Shown piece after piece: positions 37,136 through 46,238 of a stretch of DNA of 64,000 bases. Made by a program: the position numbers and the translations under genes. Each line of letters begins with the position of its first letter. The stretch's first letter is position 1. This stretch comes from Rhizobium sp. Root483D2 (GTDB lineage: Bacteria; Pseudomonadota; Alphaproteobacteria; Rhizobiales; Rhizobiaceae): NCBI RefSeq assembly GCF_001426685.1, contig NZ_LMFB01000001.1:351225-415224 (forward strand). Reading direction: 5' to 3'. The notes beneath the pieces were generated by a model. That model was not told where the DNA came from. It made no database searches and was given only the letters and a program-made list of their open reading frames with translations.

Positions 37136-37965
37136 TGTGAAGCGGGACGCTATGGCTCATGTCTGCGTGCAGCATGGGGTGAGCCAGCGTCGGGCGTGCG
37201 AAGTTTTGTCCATCGACCGGTCAGGCGTGCGATACCGCAGCGTCCGGCCTGATGACGCGGATATCCGTGAGGCTATGAAGGCGGTGGCGCCCGAACGCCG
37301 CCGTTTCGGCTATCGCCGCACCCACGTTATGCTGGATCGGCAGGGTATTGTCATGTACATGACGAAGCTGCGGCGGCTCTATCGCGAAGAGAAGCTGATC
37401 GTCCGCAAGCGCGGCGGTCGCAAGCGAGCCTTAGGAACGAGACGACCTTTGGCTTTACTCTCGCGCACCAACGAGCGCTGGAGCCTCGATTTCGTCAGCG
37501 AGGCCTTTACGGACGGACGCCGCTTTCGGGTCCTTTCCGTTGTCGACGACTTCACCCGCGAATGCCTGGCGCTGGTCGCCGGCACGTCGCTTTCAGGTCG
37601 GCGGCTTGCACGAGAACACGATGTGGTCATCGTGCGCCGATGGAAGCCGTGAACGATTGTTTCCAACAATGGTACGGAGAGGACGAGCATGGCGACGCTA
37701 GAATGGGGCCAAATACTCACGTCAACTGGCATTACATCGCGCCGGACAAGCCGATGCAAAACGGCTTCGTGGAAAGCTTCAATGGCAGCTTCCTCGACGA
37801 ATGCCTCAACGAAGCCCTGTTCTCGTCGCTGACACAGGCGAGAACTGGCATTAAAGCATGGAAGGCGGAATACAACCGGAATCGACTACATTCTTCACTA
37901 GGCAACATCACGCCCAGTTAATTTGCTTCGCAAATCGCGCTGGAAAACAGGCCGCATAAGGCCAA
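37122..37965 (+). pseudogene. IS3-family transposase orfB (DDE integrase), frameshifted
   Basis: Opens MVTPDVKRDAMAHVCVQHGV, continues with RRFGYRRTHVMLDRQG, and has the first catalytic aspartate in RWSLDFVSEAF and the second region in VVDDFTRECLALV. Near 37625 the frame breaks (DVVIVRRWKP then stop). The conserved VNWHYIAP, ESFNGSFLDECLNE and HSSLGNITPS lie in another frame and end in a TAA that interrupts a continuing FASQIALE. At least two lesions. Confidence 0.75.
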
Positions 37966-38005
37966 ATTGAAAACCAACAGCCAGCGAATGACCGTGAGCG
38001 CAATC

Positions 38006-38300
38006 GCGTTGAGCATCGATCCGGTCGGTCTTTTCCAAAAAGCCCATCGCCTCGGCGAAATACCGGACGCTGCGCGCATTGGCCAGGCCGCACCCCACCC
38101 CCCAGCTCCGACAGAAGCAGGAAGGCCGGCCGTTCGTAGCCGCCCGATGCCTCCATCGCCACCAGCTCGACACCCTGCGCCCGGCACAGATCGGCCAAAG
38201 CGCCAATCCCTGCCGCATCGTTGCCGAAGCGCTGAAAGAGACCCACGGGACGCACATAGGCATCCAGCCAATCCTTCGAAACATCCACTCCACAAATCAT
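38006..38300 (-). pseudogene. IS110-family transposase, N-terminal fragment, frameshifted
   Basis: From ATG 38300 the frame reads MICGVDVSKDWLDAYVRPVG, then ELVAMEASGGYERPAFLLLS, the DEDD-type RuvC-like core of IS110 transposases. After ELGGG the frame changes: the continuing sense sequence LANARSVRYFAEAMGFLEKT, then DRIDA, is in another frame. Similarity ends near 38006 where the sequence joins the IS3 remnant, so the C-terminal half is missing. Confidence 0.72.
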
Positions 38301-38479
38301 TCTGTTCACGGTAACCTGCCTTGTGCGTGCGGTTGGAACCAAGCGACTATTCGGTCGTACGTGACAATAGCGGCGATCCCTGGCTCATCCACGGTTGTAA
38401 CCGGAGGGGGAAAACGGGCGACGCCGCCACGCCTTCGGCTGGATGGCCATCCGGCCGAAGGCACAGTCACTTCATTTCA

Positions 38480-38786
38480 CAGAATTCGTTCCATGTGGAT
38501 ACAAGGCCGAAGAAGCAAATTGATACCAGCAGGTTTGCACTTCCATGATTTGCGCAGAACAGCAGCAACAAAATTCTATCTTGCCGGGCTGTCTGTAAGA
38601 GTCATTGCAGAGATTATTGGCTGCGAAAGGGACGCCGTAGACGAGATTATTCGTCGATATGTGAGCCGGACTGCAGCCACGGAGGCGGTGATTAACCAGA
38701 TCGGCAAGGCCAAAGCCAGAACAGAAAGTGTAAAACTACCTATACGTCTGTTTGAGGGGCTATCGAAGACAGCCGCAAAGCCCTGA
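38480..38786 (+). pseudogene. Tyrosine recombinase (integrase), C-terminal fragment
   Basis: A fragment of about 100 codons ending at 38786, ten bases from tRNA-Gly. LHFHDLRRTAATKFYLAG holds the HxLRR box of tyrosine recombinases; IAEIIGCERDAVDEIIRRYV follows with a candidate nucleophile Tyr in RRYVSR. The upstream catalytic Arg region and the arm-binding domain are absent. Its place next to the tRNA 3' end marks an old integration site. Confidence 0.7.
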
Positions 38787-38795
38787 AAAACAAGG

Positions 38796-38869
38796 TGGAG
38801 CGGGTAGCGGGAATCGAACCCGCACGATCAGCTTGGGAAGCTGACAAGCTACCACTACATCATACCCGC
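38796..38869 (-). tRNA. tRNA-Gly (anticodon CCC)
   Basis: Read on the minus strand it folds into a full cloverleaf: acceptor GCGGGTA/TACCCGC, anticodon stem TCAGC/GCTGA with loop TTCCCAA (anticodon CCC), T arm GCGGG-TTCGATT-CCCGC, discriminator T and an encoded CCA. It reads GGG codons. The 3' end faces the integrase fragment and island. Confidence 0.93.
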
Positions 38870-38955
38870 CTTGCTAGCGCAGGTTTCCACCAAGCACGGC
38901 TGCCTGTCAAGGCGGCAGCCGGTTTTCTGCAAGGCAATCGCTTCAGCGCAGCCTT

Positions 38956-40173
38956 ATGCGAGTAGCGGAGAATAACGGGACTGTGATTCATGAGAGGCTT
39001 GGAAACATAGAAGCCAATCATACCGTCCTCTTCAATTCCTTCACGGACAATCCTCGATCATTTTCCACCCTTTCGGAGCCTCGACAGGGTTGGCGGGTGA
39101 TATATCCGCTGCCGGAAGTGCTGTTGCTTGTGCTGTGTGCGACGCTTTGCGGCATGGAAGACTTCGTCGAGATCCGGCTTTGGGGCGAGGAGCGGATGGA
39201 TTTTCTGCAACGTTTCTAAGCCTTCGAGCGTGGCCTGCCATCCACACGACACCTTGAACGAGGTCATCAACACGCTAGATCCGGACTTGTTCAAATCCTG
39301 CTTCACATTGTGGGTCGAGGCGTTGCGCGATCGTGAGCCCGATGTCATCGCCATTGACGGCAAAACGTCACGCCGCAGCCATGCGCACGGGCATGGCCGC
39401 GACCCGTTGCATATGCTGCATATGGTGTCGGCTTGGGCGACGCGGCGACGGCGGGTGCTCGGCCAGGAAGCGACGGATGTCAAATCCAACGAGATCACCG
39501 CCATTCCGCTTTTGCTTGAGCGCCATAAACTGACCGGTGCCATTGTCACCATTGACGCCATGGGCACGCAGACCGCCATTGCCGAGATGATCGTACGGCG
39601 CCGCGGCGACTATATTCTCGCGCTCAAGGCCAACCGTCCCGCCACCCATGACGATGTCGCCCGGCTCTTCGATGCGCCACCAGCCACCATGATCGAACCC
39701 GTCTTCGAAACGTGCGACAACAACCATGGACGCCTTGAGCAGCGGCGGCATCTGACCTGCCACGATGGATCATGGATGATGTCCGGCCGCCGCTATCCCG
39801 GCGAACCACGGTTTCCCCATCTGACGATGATCGCCATGGTCGAGAGCCGGACTGAGCGCAACGGCAGGATCGAGCACTAGCGGCGCTACTATCTCTCCTC
39901 CGCCAAGCTCAATGCCAGGATGTTCGCTGCGGCTGTCCGGCCCATTGGGTATCGAAAATCGTCTCCACTGGGTACTCAACGCCGTTTTCCACGACGATCC
40001 CGCGCCTGTGAACAGGATTCGGTCCACAAAACATGGCAGTCGTCAAACACATGGCCATCAACCTCGTCAGAAATGCAAACGACGGCCATAGCCTCAAGCC
40101 AGGCGCAAAAAAGCAAATCTCAATCCCGAACATCTGCAGAGCACCATCACCCAGACACCAAAATTGACCTGAA
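38956..40173 (+). pseudogene. ISAs1-family transposase, frameshifted
   Basis: The N-terminal part (38956-39219) reads SFSTLSEPRQGWRVIYPLPE, then VLLLVLCATLCGMEDFVEIR, and ends at RF-stop. The main body, from about 39240 in another frame, has HDTLNEVINTLDPDLFKSCF and VIAIDGKTSRRSHAHG with the first DDE aspartate. After RIEH-stop at 39880 the family's last part (SSAKLNARMFAAAVR, IENRLHWVLNAVFHDD, MAINLVRNAND) continues in shifted frames to about 40173. At least three lesions. It lies on the far side of tRNA-Gly from the integrase. Confidence 0.75.
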
Positions 40174-40203
40174 GCGATTCCCCTGCGGTTTTCCGGGCGG
40201 AAT

Positions 40204-41301
40204 TTACTCTGCGCGGAAATGCTTGGAGAGTTTCAGGCCCTGTGCCTGGTAGTTGGAACCGAGGCCCAGACCATAGAGCCCTTCGGGGCGCTCCATCATG
40301 TGCTCGTATACAAGGCGGCCGACGATCTGGCCGTGTTCGAGGATGAACGGCACTTCGTGACTGCGCACTTCCAGCACGGCACGGCTGCCTTTGCCGCCGG
40401 CCGAGGCATGGCCGAAACCGGGATCGAAGAAACCGGCATAGTGGACGCGGAATTCGCCGACCAGCGGATCGAACGGCGTCATTTCAGCCGCATAGAGCGG
40501 CGGCACATGCACGGCTTCGCGCGAGACGAGGATATAGAATTCGTCAGGATCGAGGATCAGTTCGTCGCGGCCGCGGCTGTAGAGCGGCTCCCAGAAATCG
40601 AAGATGCCGTGTTCGGCTTTTTTGTCGACATCGACGACGGCAGTATGGTGCTTGCCGCGATAGCCGATCAGTCCATCGGCACCGGTGCCCTTCAGATCGA
40701 TCGACAGCGCGATACCGGCGCCGGAGACGTTGGGCGTTTCGCTGGCAACGAGGACATCGCTTTCGTGCAGCGCCAGCACCTCGTTTTCGGTCAGCAAGGC
40801 ATGGCCGATGCGAAAGCGGATCTGCGACAGGCGCGAGCCGCGCCTAACGATGACAGGGAAAGTGCGCGGGCTGATTTCGAGATAGAGCGGACCGGAATAG
40901 CCGGCCGGGATCTTGTCGAATTCCTGGGCGCGATCGGTGATGACGCGGGTGAAGATATCGAGGCGGCCGGTCGAGCTCTTCGGATTGGCCGAGGCCGACA
41001 TATCCGGCAGAAGATCGAGGCTTTCCATCAGGGGAACGATGTAAACACAGCCGGTTTCGAGCACAGCCCCTTCGGAAAGGTCGATCACATGCAGTTTCAG
41101 CCGGTCGAGCTTATCGGCCACCAGATGGCCGGGGCCCGGCATGAAGCTGGCGCGCACGCGGAATGCCGTGGAGCCCAGACGCAGATCGAGACTGGCCGGC
41201 TGGATCTGGTCCTCATCGAGCCGCGCCTCGCTTTTCAACCGCCCTGCTTCAAACAGCGCAGCAATGGCGCGATCGGCGAGAATGCCTGTGGCCCTGGTCA
41301 T
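40204..41301 (-). CDS. dcd: 2'-Deoxycytidine 5'-triphosphate deaminase
   Basis: A 366-residue enzyme of the long alphaproteobacterial dCTP deaminase type, which makes dUTP from dCTP as a precursor of dTMP. Two dUTPase-like beta domains are visible: SASANPKSSTGRLDIFTRVI in the first half and VASETPNVSGAGIALSID in the middle, with EFRVHYAGFFDPGFGH and RLVYEHMMERPEGLYG near the end. ATG 41301 has AGAGG nine bases upstream; ATG 41307 is two codons earlier. It is divergent from the metZ riboswitch leader. Confidence 0.85.
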   Translation of the reverse strand: MTRATGILADRAIAALFEAGRLKSEARLDEDQIQPASLDLRLGSTAFRVRASFMPGPGHLVADKLDRLKLHVIDLSEGAVLETGCVYIVPLMESLDLLPDMSASANPKSSTGRLDIFTRVITDRAQEFDKIPAGYSGPLYLEISPRTFPVIVRRGSRLSQIRFRIGHALLTENEVLALHESDVLVASETPNVSGAGIALSIDLKGTGADGLIGYRGKHHTAVVDVDKKAEHGIFDFWEPLYSRGRDELILDPDEFYILVSREAVHVPPLYAAEMTPFDPLVGEFRVHYAGFFDPGFGHASAGGKGSRAVLEVRSHEVPFILEHGQIVGRLVYEHMMERPEGLYGLGLGSNYQAQGLKLSKHFRAE

Positions 41302-41375
41302 TTCCATCGTCCTCTTTGCCCAACCGGCGTCATACCCTAAATTGTCCCTGTGACATATCTTGTTGTTCACGGGAA

Positions 41376-41404
41376 TTGACGCAAGCGCGGCTAATCAGTA
41401 AATA
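41376..41404 (+). promoter_or_regulatory. Sigma-70-type promoter for the metZ leader
   Basis: TTGACG (-35) and TAAATA (-10) separated by exactly 17 bases. Transcription would begin near 41411, right at the start of the SAM-II aptamer. Confidence 0.6.
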
Positions 41405-41411
41405 CGGACTT

Positions 41412-41467
41412 ATCCCGTGGTGATTTGGCCGGTCGGCTTGCAGCCACGTAAAACAAATAGCTAAAAA
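41412..41467 (+). ncRNA. SAM-II (metA motif) riboswitch upstream of metZ
   Basis: The conserved segments are present in order: CGTGG, GATTTGGCC, GGCTTGCAGCC, CCACG, and the A-rich tail AAACAAATAGCTAAA. CGTGG (41416-41420) pairs with CCACG (41444-41448), and the tail can thread back to form the pseudoknot that binds S-adenosylmethionine. SAM binding should lower metZ expression. Confidence 0.93.
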
Positions 41468-41468
41468 G

Positions 41469-41510
41469 GCCGGGTTTGAAACCGGCTTGCTTTACGCGGC
41501 CGGTTTTTTT
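41469..41510 (+). terminator. Alternative hairpins after the SAM-II aptamer: intrinsic terminator and competing stem
   Basis: Two stems share the segment 41479-41486 (AAACCGGC). One pairs it back to GCCGGGTTT (41469-41477). The other pairs it forward to GCCGGTTT (41499-41506), giving a hairpin followed by a T run, an intrinsic terminator placed 19 bp before the metZ start. This is the arrangement of an attenuator. Confidence 0.65.
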
Positions 41511-41529
41511 GTTTTGAAAGAGACAATCG

Positions 41530-42714
41530 ATGAGCAACAATTGGCGCCCCGCGACACAGCTCGTTCACGGCGGCACGACCCGTTCAAACCATGGTGAAAC
41601 CTCCGAAGCCATCTTCATGACGCAGGGCTTCGTCTATGACAGCTCGGAAGCGGCGGAAGCGCGCTTCAAGGGAGAGACGGACGGCTTCATCTACGCCCGC
41701 TATGGCAGCCCCACCAACGACATGTTCGAACAGCGCATGTGCATGCTGGAAGGTGCCGAGGACGCGCGCGCCACCGCATCCGGCATGGCTGCAGTGTCCG
41801 CCGCGATCCTGTGCCAGCTGAAAGCCGGCGATCATATCGTGGCGGCCCGCGCCCTGTTCGGCTCCTGCCGCTGGGTGGTGGAAACGCTGGCGCCGAAATA
41901 CGGCATCGAATTCACGCTGATCGATGGACGCTTCCTGGAAAACTGGGAAAAGGCGGTCCAGCCGAACACCAAGGTGTTCTTCCTGGAAAGCCCGACCAAC
42001 CCGACGCTGGAAGTGGTCGATATCGAGGGCGTCGCCAAGATCGCCAACCAGATCGGCGCCAAGGTCATCGTCGATAACGTCTTTGCAACGCCGCTTTTGC
42101 AAAAGCCTCTGGAGCTGGGCGCCCATATCGTCGTCTATTCCGCCACCAAGCATATTGACGGCCAGGGCCGTTGCCTTGGCGGCGTGATCCTGTCCGACAA
42201 GGAATGGATCAACGAGCATCTGCACGACTATTTCCGCCATACCGGCCCGGCGCTCTCCCCGTTCAACGCCTGGACGCTCTTGAAGGGCATCGAAACCCTG
42301 CCCTTGCGCGTGCGCCAGCAGAGCGAGAATGCCGCGCGTGTCGCCGATTTCCTGGCCGAGCAGAGCCAGGTCGCCAAGGTGATCTATCCCGGCCGCAAGG
42401 ACCATCCGCAGGCCGATATCATCGCCCGGCAGATGAAGGGTGGCTCGACGCTGGTCTGCTTCGAGCTGAAGGGCGGCAAGGAGGCGGCGTTTGCGCTGCA
42501 GAACGCGCTCGATATGGTGCTGATCTCCAACAATCTCGGCGACAGCAAGAGCCTGATTACCCATCCGGCAACGACCACCCACAAGAACCTGTCAGACGAG
42601 GCGCGCGCCGAGCTTGGCATTTCGCCGGGCACCGTGCGCTTTTCGGCAGGCATCGAGGATAGCGAAGACCTGATCGAGGATTTCGCCCGTGCTCTGAAGT
42701 CGGTTCAGGCCTGA
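41530..42714 (+). CDS. metZ: O-succinylhomoserine sulfhydrylase
   Basis: A 394-residue PLP enzyme of the Cys/Met metabolism family that makes homocysteine from O-succinylhomoserine and sulfide. The PLP lysine is K207 in VYSATKHIDGQGR; upstream are the cofactor-site phrases YARYGSPTNDMFEQRM and ATASGMAAVSAAI; near the end SLITHPATTTHKNLSDEAR is diagnostic of the family. It lies directly behind a SAM-II riboswitch, so it is repressed by SAM, the end product of methionine synthesis. A terminator follows at 42732-42763. Confidence 0.93.
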   Translation: MSNNWRPATQLVHGGTTRSNHGETSEAIFMTQGFVYDSSEAAEARFKGETDGFIYARYGSPTNDMFEQRMCMLEGAEDARATASGMAAVSAAILCQLKAGDHIVAARALFGSCRWVVETLAPKYGIEFTLIDGRFLENWEKAVQPNTKVFFLESPTNPTLEVVDIEGVAKIANQIGAKVIVDNVFATPLLQKPLELGAHIVVYSATKHIDGQGRCLGGVILSDKEWINEHLHDYFRHTGPALSPFNAWTLLKGIETLPLRVRQQSENAARVADFLAEQSQVAKVIYPGRKDHPQADIIARQMKGGSTLVCFELKGGKEAAFALQNALDMVLISNNLGDSKSLITHPATTTHKNLSDEARAELGISPGTVRFSAGIEDSEDLIEDFARALKSVQA

Positions 42715-42731
42715 TTTTTCAACGCGTTCAG

Positions 42732-42763
42732 AACGCCCGTGTCTTCTGGATGCGGGCGTTTTT
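42732..42763 (+). terminator. Rho-independent terminator after metZ
   Basis: Stem AACGCCCG / CGGGCGTT followed by a T run that ends at the last codon region of the convergent phosphatidyltransferase gene. Confidence 0.8.
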
Positions 42764-43384
42764 CTATGCCGGCGGCTGCGCCGTAAAAAGGGTCCGCGCC
42801 AGCATGATGCGCGACACCGTCGTGTAAAAGCACACGAGCGCGAAGCAGATTGCGATCTCGCAAAACCAGTGCGGAAACAGGCAAAACGCCAGGAACACGG
42901 CGATCGTCTCCGTCGCTTCGGCGAGACCGGTGGTGAAATAGAGCGATTTTGCGCCGCGAATGTCCGTCGAGAGCCTGCGCTTTTCCGCCATGGTCGAAAA
43001 GGCAAGGAAACTGGCTCCATTGATATAGAACGACAAAAGCAGAAGGCCGCCCGCCACGCCGTTTTCATAGGGATCAGCAAAAATGAAGGCGAACGGGATG
43101 AGGCCATAAAAGGCAAAATCGAGCACGATATCGAGAAAGCCGCCGAAATCGGTTTTCCGCGTCGCCCGTGCAACGGCACCGTCCAGGCCGTCACAGATCC
43201 GGCTAAGGCCGATCAGCACGAAAGCAGCGGCGTAGGCGTCGAGCACGATGGCGGCCGCTGCCGCCACACCAATGAGGAAACCGGTGACGGTGACAGTGTT
43301 TGCGCTGAACCCATAACCGGCCAGAGCCCTGCCTGCACGATCCAGCCAGGGATCAATCCACCGCCTCACATGACCGTCCAGCAT
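42764..43384 (-). CDS. CDP-alcohol phosphatidyltransferase family protein
   Basis: A 206-residue inner-membrane enzyme with about six helices. The CDP-alcohol signature is intact: DGAVARATRKTDFGGFLD followed by IVLD, i.e. DG-x2-AR-x7-G-x3-D-x3-D, which binds two metals and the CDP group. It joins a CDP-activated lipid to a small alcohol, but the acceptor (glycerol phosphate, inositol, serine or another) is not clear. The start is at 43384; its 3' end touches the metZ terminator. Confidence 0.88.
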   Translation of the reverse strand: MLDGHVRRWIDPWLDRAGRALAGYGFSANTVTVTGFLIGVAAAAAIVLDAYAAAFVLIGLSRICDGLDGAVARATRKTDFGGFLDIVLDFAFYGLIPFAFIFADPYENGVAGGLLLLSFYINGASFLAFSTMAEKRRLSTDIRGAKSLYFTTGLAEATETIAVFLAFCLFPHWFCEIAICFALVCFYTTVSRIMLARTLFTAQPPA

Positions 43385-43490
43385 GCTGTGCCCTATCCTG
43401 ACAGTTTACGCTGATACCAACGATCGCGTTATTCTTGATGAAACCATCTTGCTGTAGAATATTGCCTATGGACTTGAAAAGGGTTTGCAT

Positions 43491-43883
43491 ATGTACCGCG
43501 CGCTGACACGCGACATCGAGGTGACCGTCGAACCTTATTATCTGGAGGAGCAATCCGATCCGGATGACAGCCGTTATGTCTGGGGCTACCGCATCCTGAT
43601 CTCGAACCTGTCCGAAGAGACCGTCAGGCTGATGACGCGCTACTGGCACATTACCGATGAAAACGGCCAGGTGGACGAGGTCAATGGCCCGGGGGTCATC
43701 GGCGAGCAACCGGTTTTAAACCCGGGAGACACCTATGAGTACTCGTCCGGCTGCCCGCTCGACACGCCATCCGGCGTGATGTTCGGCCATTATCTGATGG
43801 AAACCACGCGTGGCGAGAGCTTCAACGTGGATATTCCGGCCTTTTCGCTGGATTCGCCCGGCCAGAACCGGACGCTGAATTAG
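43491..43883 (+). CDS. apaG: ApaG domain protein
   Basis: A 130-residue beta-sandwich protein. [20 protein letters not shown] then [18 protein letters not shown] is the conserved ApaG opening, and the [20 protein letters not shown] and [20 protein letters not shown] blocks complete the fold. Reported links are to Co2+/Mg2+ homeostasis and diadenosine tetraphosphate; the exact activity is unsettled. ATG 43491, with GGG seven bases upstream, is preferred over the ATG at 43485. A bidirectional terminator separates it from hslO. Confidence 0.92.
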   Translation: MYRALTRDIEVTVEPYYLEEQSDPDDSRYVWGYRILISNLSEETVRLMTRYWHITDENGQVDEVNGPGVIGEQPVLNPGDTYEYSSGCPLDTPSGVMFGHYLMETTRGESFNVDIPAFSLDSPGQNRTLN

Positions 43884-43916
43884 AGCATTCCCGTTTTTTT
43901 AAAAACGGAAATGCTC
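43883..43916. terminator. Bidirectional terminator between apaG and hslO
   Basis: Long stem GAGCATT...AATGCTC with an inner TTTTT/AAAAA stretch, which supplies T runs on both strands. It begins at the apaG stop codon and serves the convergent gene as well. Confidence 0.75.
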
Positions 43917-43991
43917 TCTTCCTGTTTTGACGCACATCCGGACGGAAAACCGCTTCGCAGTTTTCCTGGATTTCCTTTTCGCCGCAGGTCT

Positions 43992-44975
43992 TTACTGCGG
44001 CTTCACTTCCGTCGCTTCGAACCGGTAGGTCGTCGAGCAGAACTCGCAGGTGACCGAGACAAGACCGTCCTCGGCCGCATGATCGATGTCGTCCTGGCTG
44101 AGGCTTGCCAGAACGTCGCGCAGCTTCTCGCGTGAACAGCTGCATTTGTCATAGACAGCCTGCGGCGGATAGACCTTGACGCCACGCTCGTGGAACAGCC
44201 GGTACAAAAGCCGCTCGGTACCAACGGTCGGATCGGTCAGCTCGTCGGCATCGATGGTCTGGACCATGACACTGGCTTCATCCCAGAGATCATCGACTTC
44301 GAAACTATCGTCCGCGCCGTCGCCGCCAGGAAGATCGGGCTGGCGCATGCGCTCCAGCGTTTCCGGCAGAAACTGTGCAACCATGCCGCCGGCCCGCCAG
44401 CGGTGGCGCGGCTTGCCATTTTCATCGCGATCGAGCAGCTCGGCAACGCCGAGGCGCACCTTGGTCGGGATCTGTTCCGACTGGCGGAAATAGACGCCGG
44501 CAATTTCCTCCAGCGAGGCGCCGTCAAGCGGCACGATACCCTGGTAGCGCTGCATATGCGCGCCCTGATCGATCGTGAAGGCCAGAACGCCATCGCCCAG
44601 CAGATGCTGCGGCTGGGTCAGGCCGTTTTCCTCGGCAATCTTCAAGGCCTCTTCATTGTAGCGGGCATAGGCGCGCACCCGGTCCGGCGTCGCGAAATCG
44701 GCGACGACCAGATCGACCGGGCCATTGCTCTTGGTCTGAATGATCAGCTTGCCTTCGAATTTCAGCGACGTGCCGAGAAGAACCGTCAGCACAACCGTTT
44801 CGGCCACCAGGCGGGCGACCGGGAGCGGATAGTTATGACGCTCGAGGATAGCATCCAGCATCGGGCCGAGCTGGACGGCGCGGCCACGCACGTCGAGGCC
44901 CTCAACCTGAAACGGCACGACATGATCGTCGCCTGCATAATCGAAATGGCCAAGGCCCAAATCTGCTTCCGTCAT
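43992..44975 (-). CDS. hslO: Redox-regulated chaperone Hsp33
   Basis: A 327-residue Hsp33. The C-terminal zinc/redox switch is complete: CSCSREKL and VTCEFCSTTYRF supply the four cysteines that hold zinc when reduced and form disulfides under oxidative stress, activating the holdase. The N-terminal core has ETVVLTVLLGTSLKFEGKLI and GPVDLVVADF. ATG 44975 with AGGAG upstream is the likely start. The gene is on the strand of argF-argD and about 300 bp downstream of argF. Confidence 0.93.
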   Translation of the reverse strand: MTEADLGLGHFDYAGDDHVVPFQVEGLDVRGRAVQLGPMLDAILERHNYPLPVARLVAETVVLTVLLGTSLKFEGKLIIQTKSNGPVDLVVADFATPDRVRAYARYNEEALKIAEENGLTQPQHLLGDGVLAFTIDQGAHMQRYQGIVPLDGASLEEIAGVYFRQSEQIPTKVRLGVAELLDRDENGKPRHRWRAGGMVAQFLPETLERMRQPDLPGGDGADDSFEVDDLWDEASVMVQTIDADELTDPTVGTERLLYRLFHERGVKVYPPQAVYDKCSCSREKLRDVLASLSQDDIDHAAEDGLVSVTCEFCSTTYRFEATEVKPQ

Positions 44976-45274
44976 CACTCTGCTCCTAGCCCTCGGATAT
45001 CCGCCCGCCATGCAGGCCGGGACTGTGTCCGATGCTTCTATTGATCCTGCGCGGGCCGGATTTGTCCAGATCGTTCCTGAAAAAACGGCTGATCGCGTTT
45101 CCGCCTCCCTGAAGAACGGCGGCGCGGATGGATGGATTTCTCAATAAGAATGACCGGCAAAGGCGGACGCGCCACCTGCCGGTCATCAGCGTGTTGCTTA
45201 GATCGTGTGCCGCAGCCCGGTTTTCAATATGCCGGGAAAGCCCCTAGAGAGCCTCTTCGTTAGGCGGAAGCACT
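44976..45274. other. Intergenic region between argF and hslO
   Basis: About 300 bp without a plausible gene. A perfect 9-bp inverted repeat (TGACCGGCA at 45151-45159, TGCCGGTCA at 45177-45185) may terminate the argF transcript or regulate hslO. A promoter for hslO is expected nearer its start. Confidence 0.4.
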
Positions 45275-46192
45275 CTAAAGAGCGCCAAGGCACCAGGCGA
45301 GTACGGACTTTTGCGCGTGCAGGCGGTTCTCGGCCTCGTCGAACACCACCGACTGCTGGCCATCGATAACGTCGTCCGTGACCTCTTCGCCGCGATGGGC
45401 GGGCAGGCAATGCATGAACAGCGCATCCTTGTCGGCCTTGGCCATCAGCGCGGCGTTCACCTGGAACGGCTGGAAGACGTTGTGGCCGCGGGCGCGGTGT
45501 TCCTGGTTCATCGACACCCAGGTATCGGTGACAACGCAATGGGCGCCGTCCACGGCCTGATCGGCATCATGATAGAGCTTGATCTCGCCGCCATTGTTGC
45601 GGGCCCAGTTGAGGATCTTGTCATCCGGCTCGGAGCCGAGTGGTACCGCCATATTCATGCGGTAACCGAAGCGGGCCGAACCTTCGATGAAGGAATGCAG
45701 CACATTGTTGCCGTCGCCGGTCCAGGCAATGGTCTTGCCCTTCACGGGGCCCGCATGTTCCTCGAAGGTCATGATATCGGCCATGATCTGGCAGGGATGC
45801 GTTGCGTCCGTCAGGCCATTAATCACCGGCACGGTGGCATGTTCGGCCAGCTCCAGCAGGCGATTGTGATCGGTGGTGCGGATCATGATCGCATCGACAT
45901 AGCGCGACAGGACCTTGGCGGTATCGCCGATGGTTTCGGCGCGGCCGAGCTGCATTTCGGTGCCGGAAAGGAACAGTGTCTCCCCACCGAGCTGGCGCAT
46001 CCCGACATCGAAGGAGACGCGCGTGCGGGTCGAGGGCTTTTCGAAGATCATCGCCAGCATCTTGCCGGCCAGCGGCTTTTCAGCTGTGCCTGCCTTGGTG
46101 TCGGCCTTGCGGACGCGGGCGTCCTCGATGATCGACCTCAAGTCGGTTGTCGTCATGGCAGAAAGATCGAGAAAATGTCTGGTACCGGCCAT
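45275..46192 (-). CDS. argF: Ornithine carbamoyltransferase
   Basis: A 305-residue enzyme converting ornithine and carbamoyl phosphate to citrulline in arginine synthesis. The carbamoyl phosphate site is [15 protein letters not shown]; the following [15 protein letters not shown] and the ornithine/cysteine site [11 protein letters not shown] are intact. ATG 46192 with AGGA eleven bases upstream; a TTG at 46201 adds three residues. It follows argD by 46 bp on the same strand, forming an argDF unit. Confidence 0.94.
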   Translation of the reverse strand: MAGTRHFLDLSAMTTTDLRSIIEDARVRKADTKAGTAEKPLAGKMLAMIFEKPSTRTRVSFDVGMRQLGGETLFLSGTEMQLGRAETIGDTAKVLSRYVDAIMIRTTDHNRLLELAEHATVPVINGLTDATHPCQIMADIMTFEEHAGPVKGKTIAWTGDGNNVLHSFIEGSARFGYRMNMAVPLGSEPDDKILNWARNNGGEIKLYHDADQAVDGAHCVVTDTWVSMNQEHRARGHNVFQPFQVNAALMAKADKDALFMHCLPAHRGEEVTDDVIDGQQSVVFDEAENRLHAQKSVLAWCLGAL

Positions 46193-46238
46193 TCTATTCA
46201 AAGTCCTGTGTTTTTTCAGCGTGTCAGTAAAGCGTCGT

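Larger units (their letters stand above)
36826..37965 (+). mobile_element. Degenerate IS3-family insertion sequence
   Basis: Both transposase genes are recognisable and both are damaged. OrfA (about 36863-37135) needs at least two frame changes; orfB (37122 onwards) has the DDE-type catalytic core but shifts frame near 37625 and is stopped by TAA at 37919-37921 where the family continues. The orfA/orfB overlap keeps an A6 tract (37116-37121) of the kind used for programmed frameshifting. Terminal inverted repeats could not be fixed by eye. The right end runs into an IS110 fragment. Confidence 0.7.
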
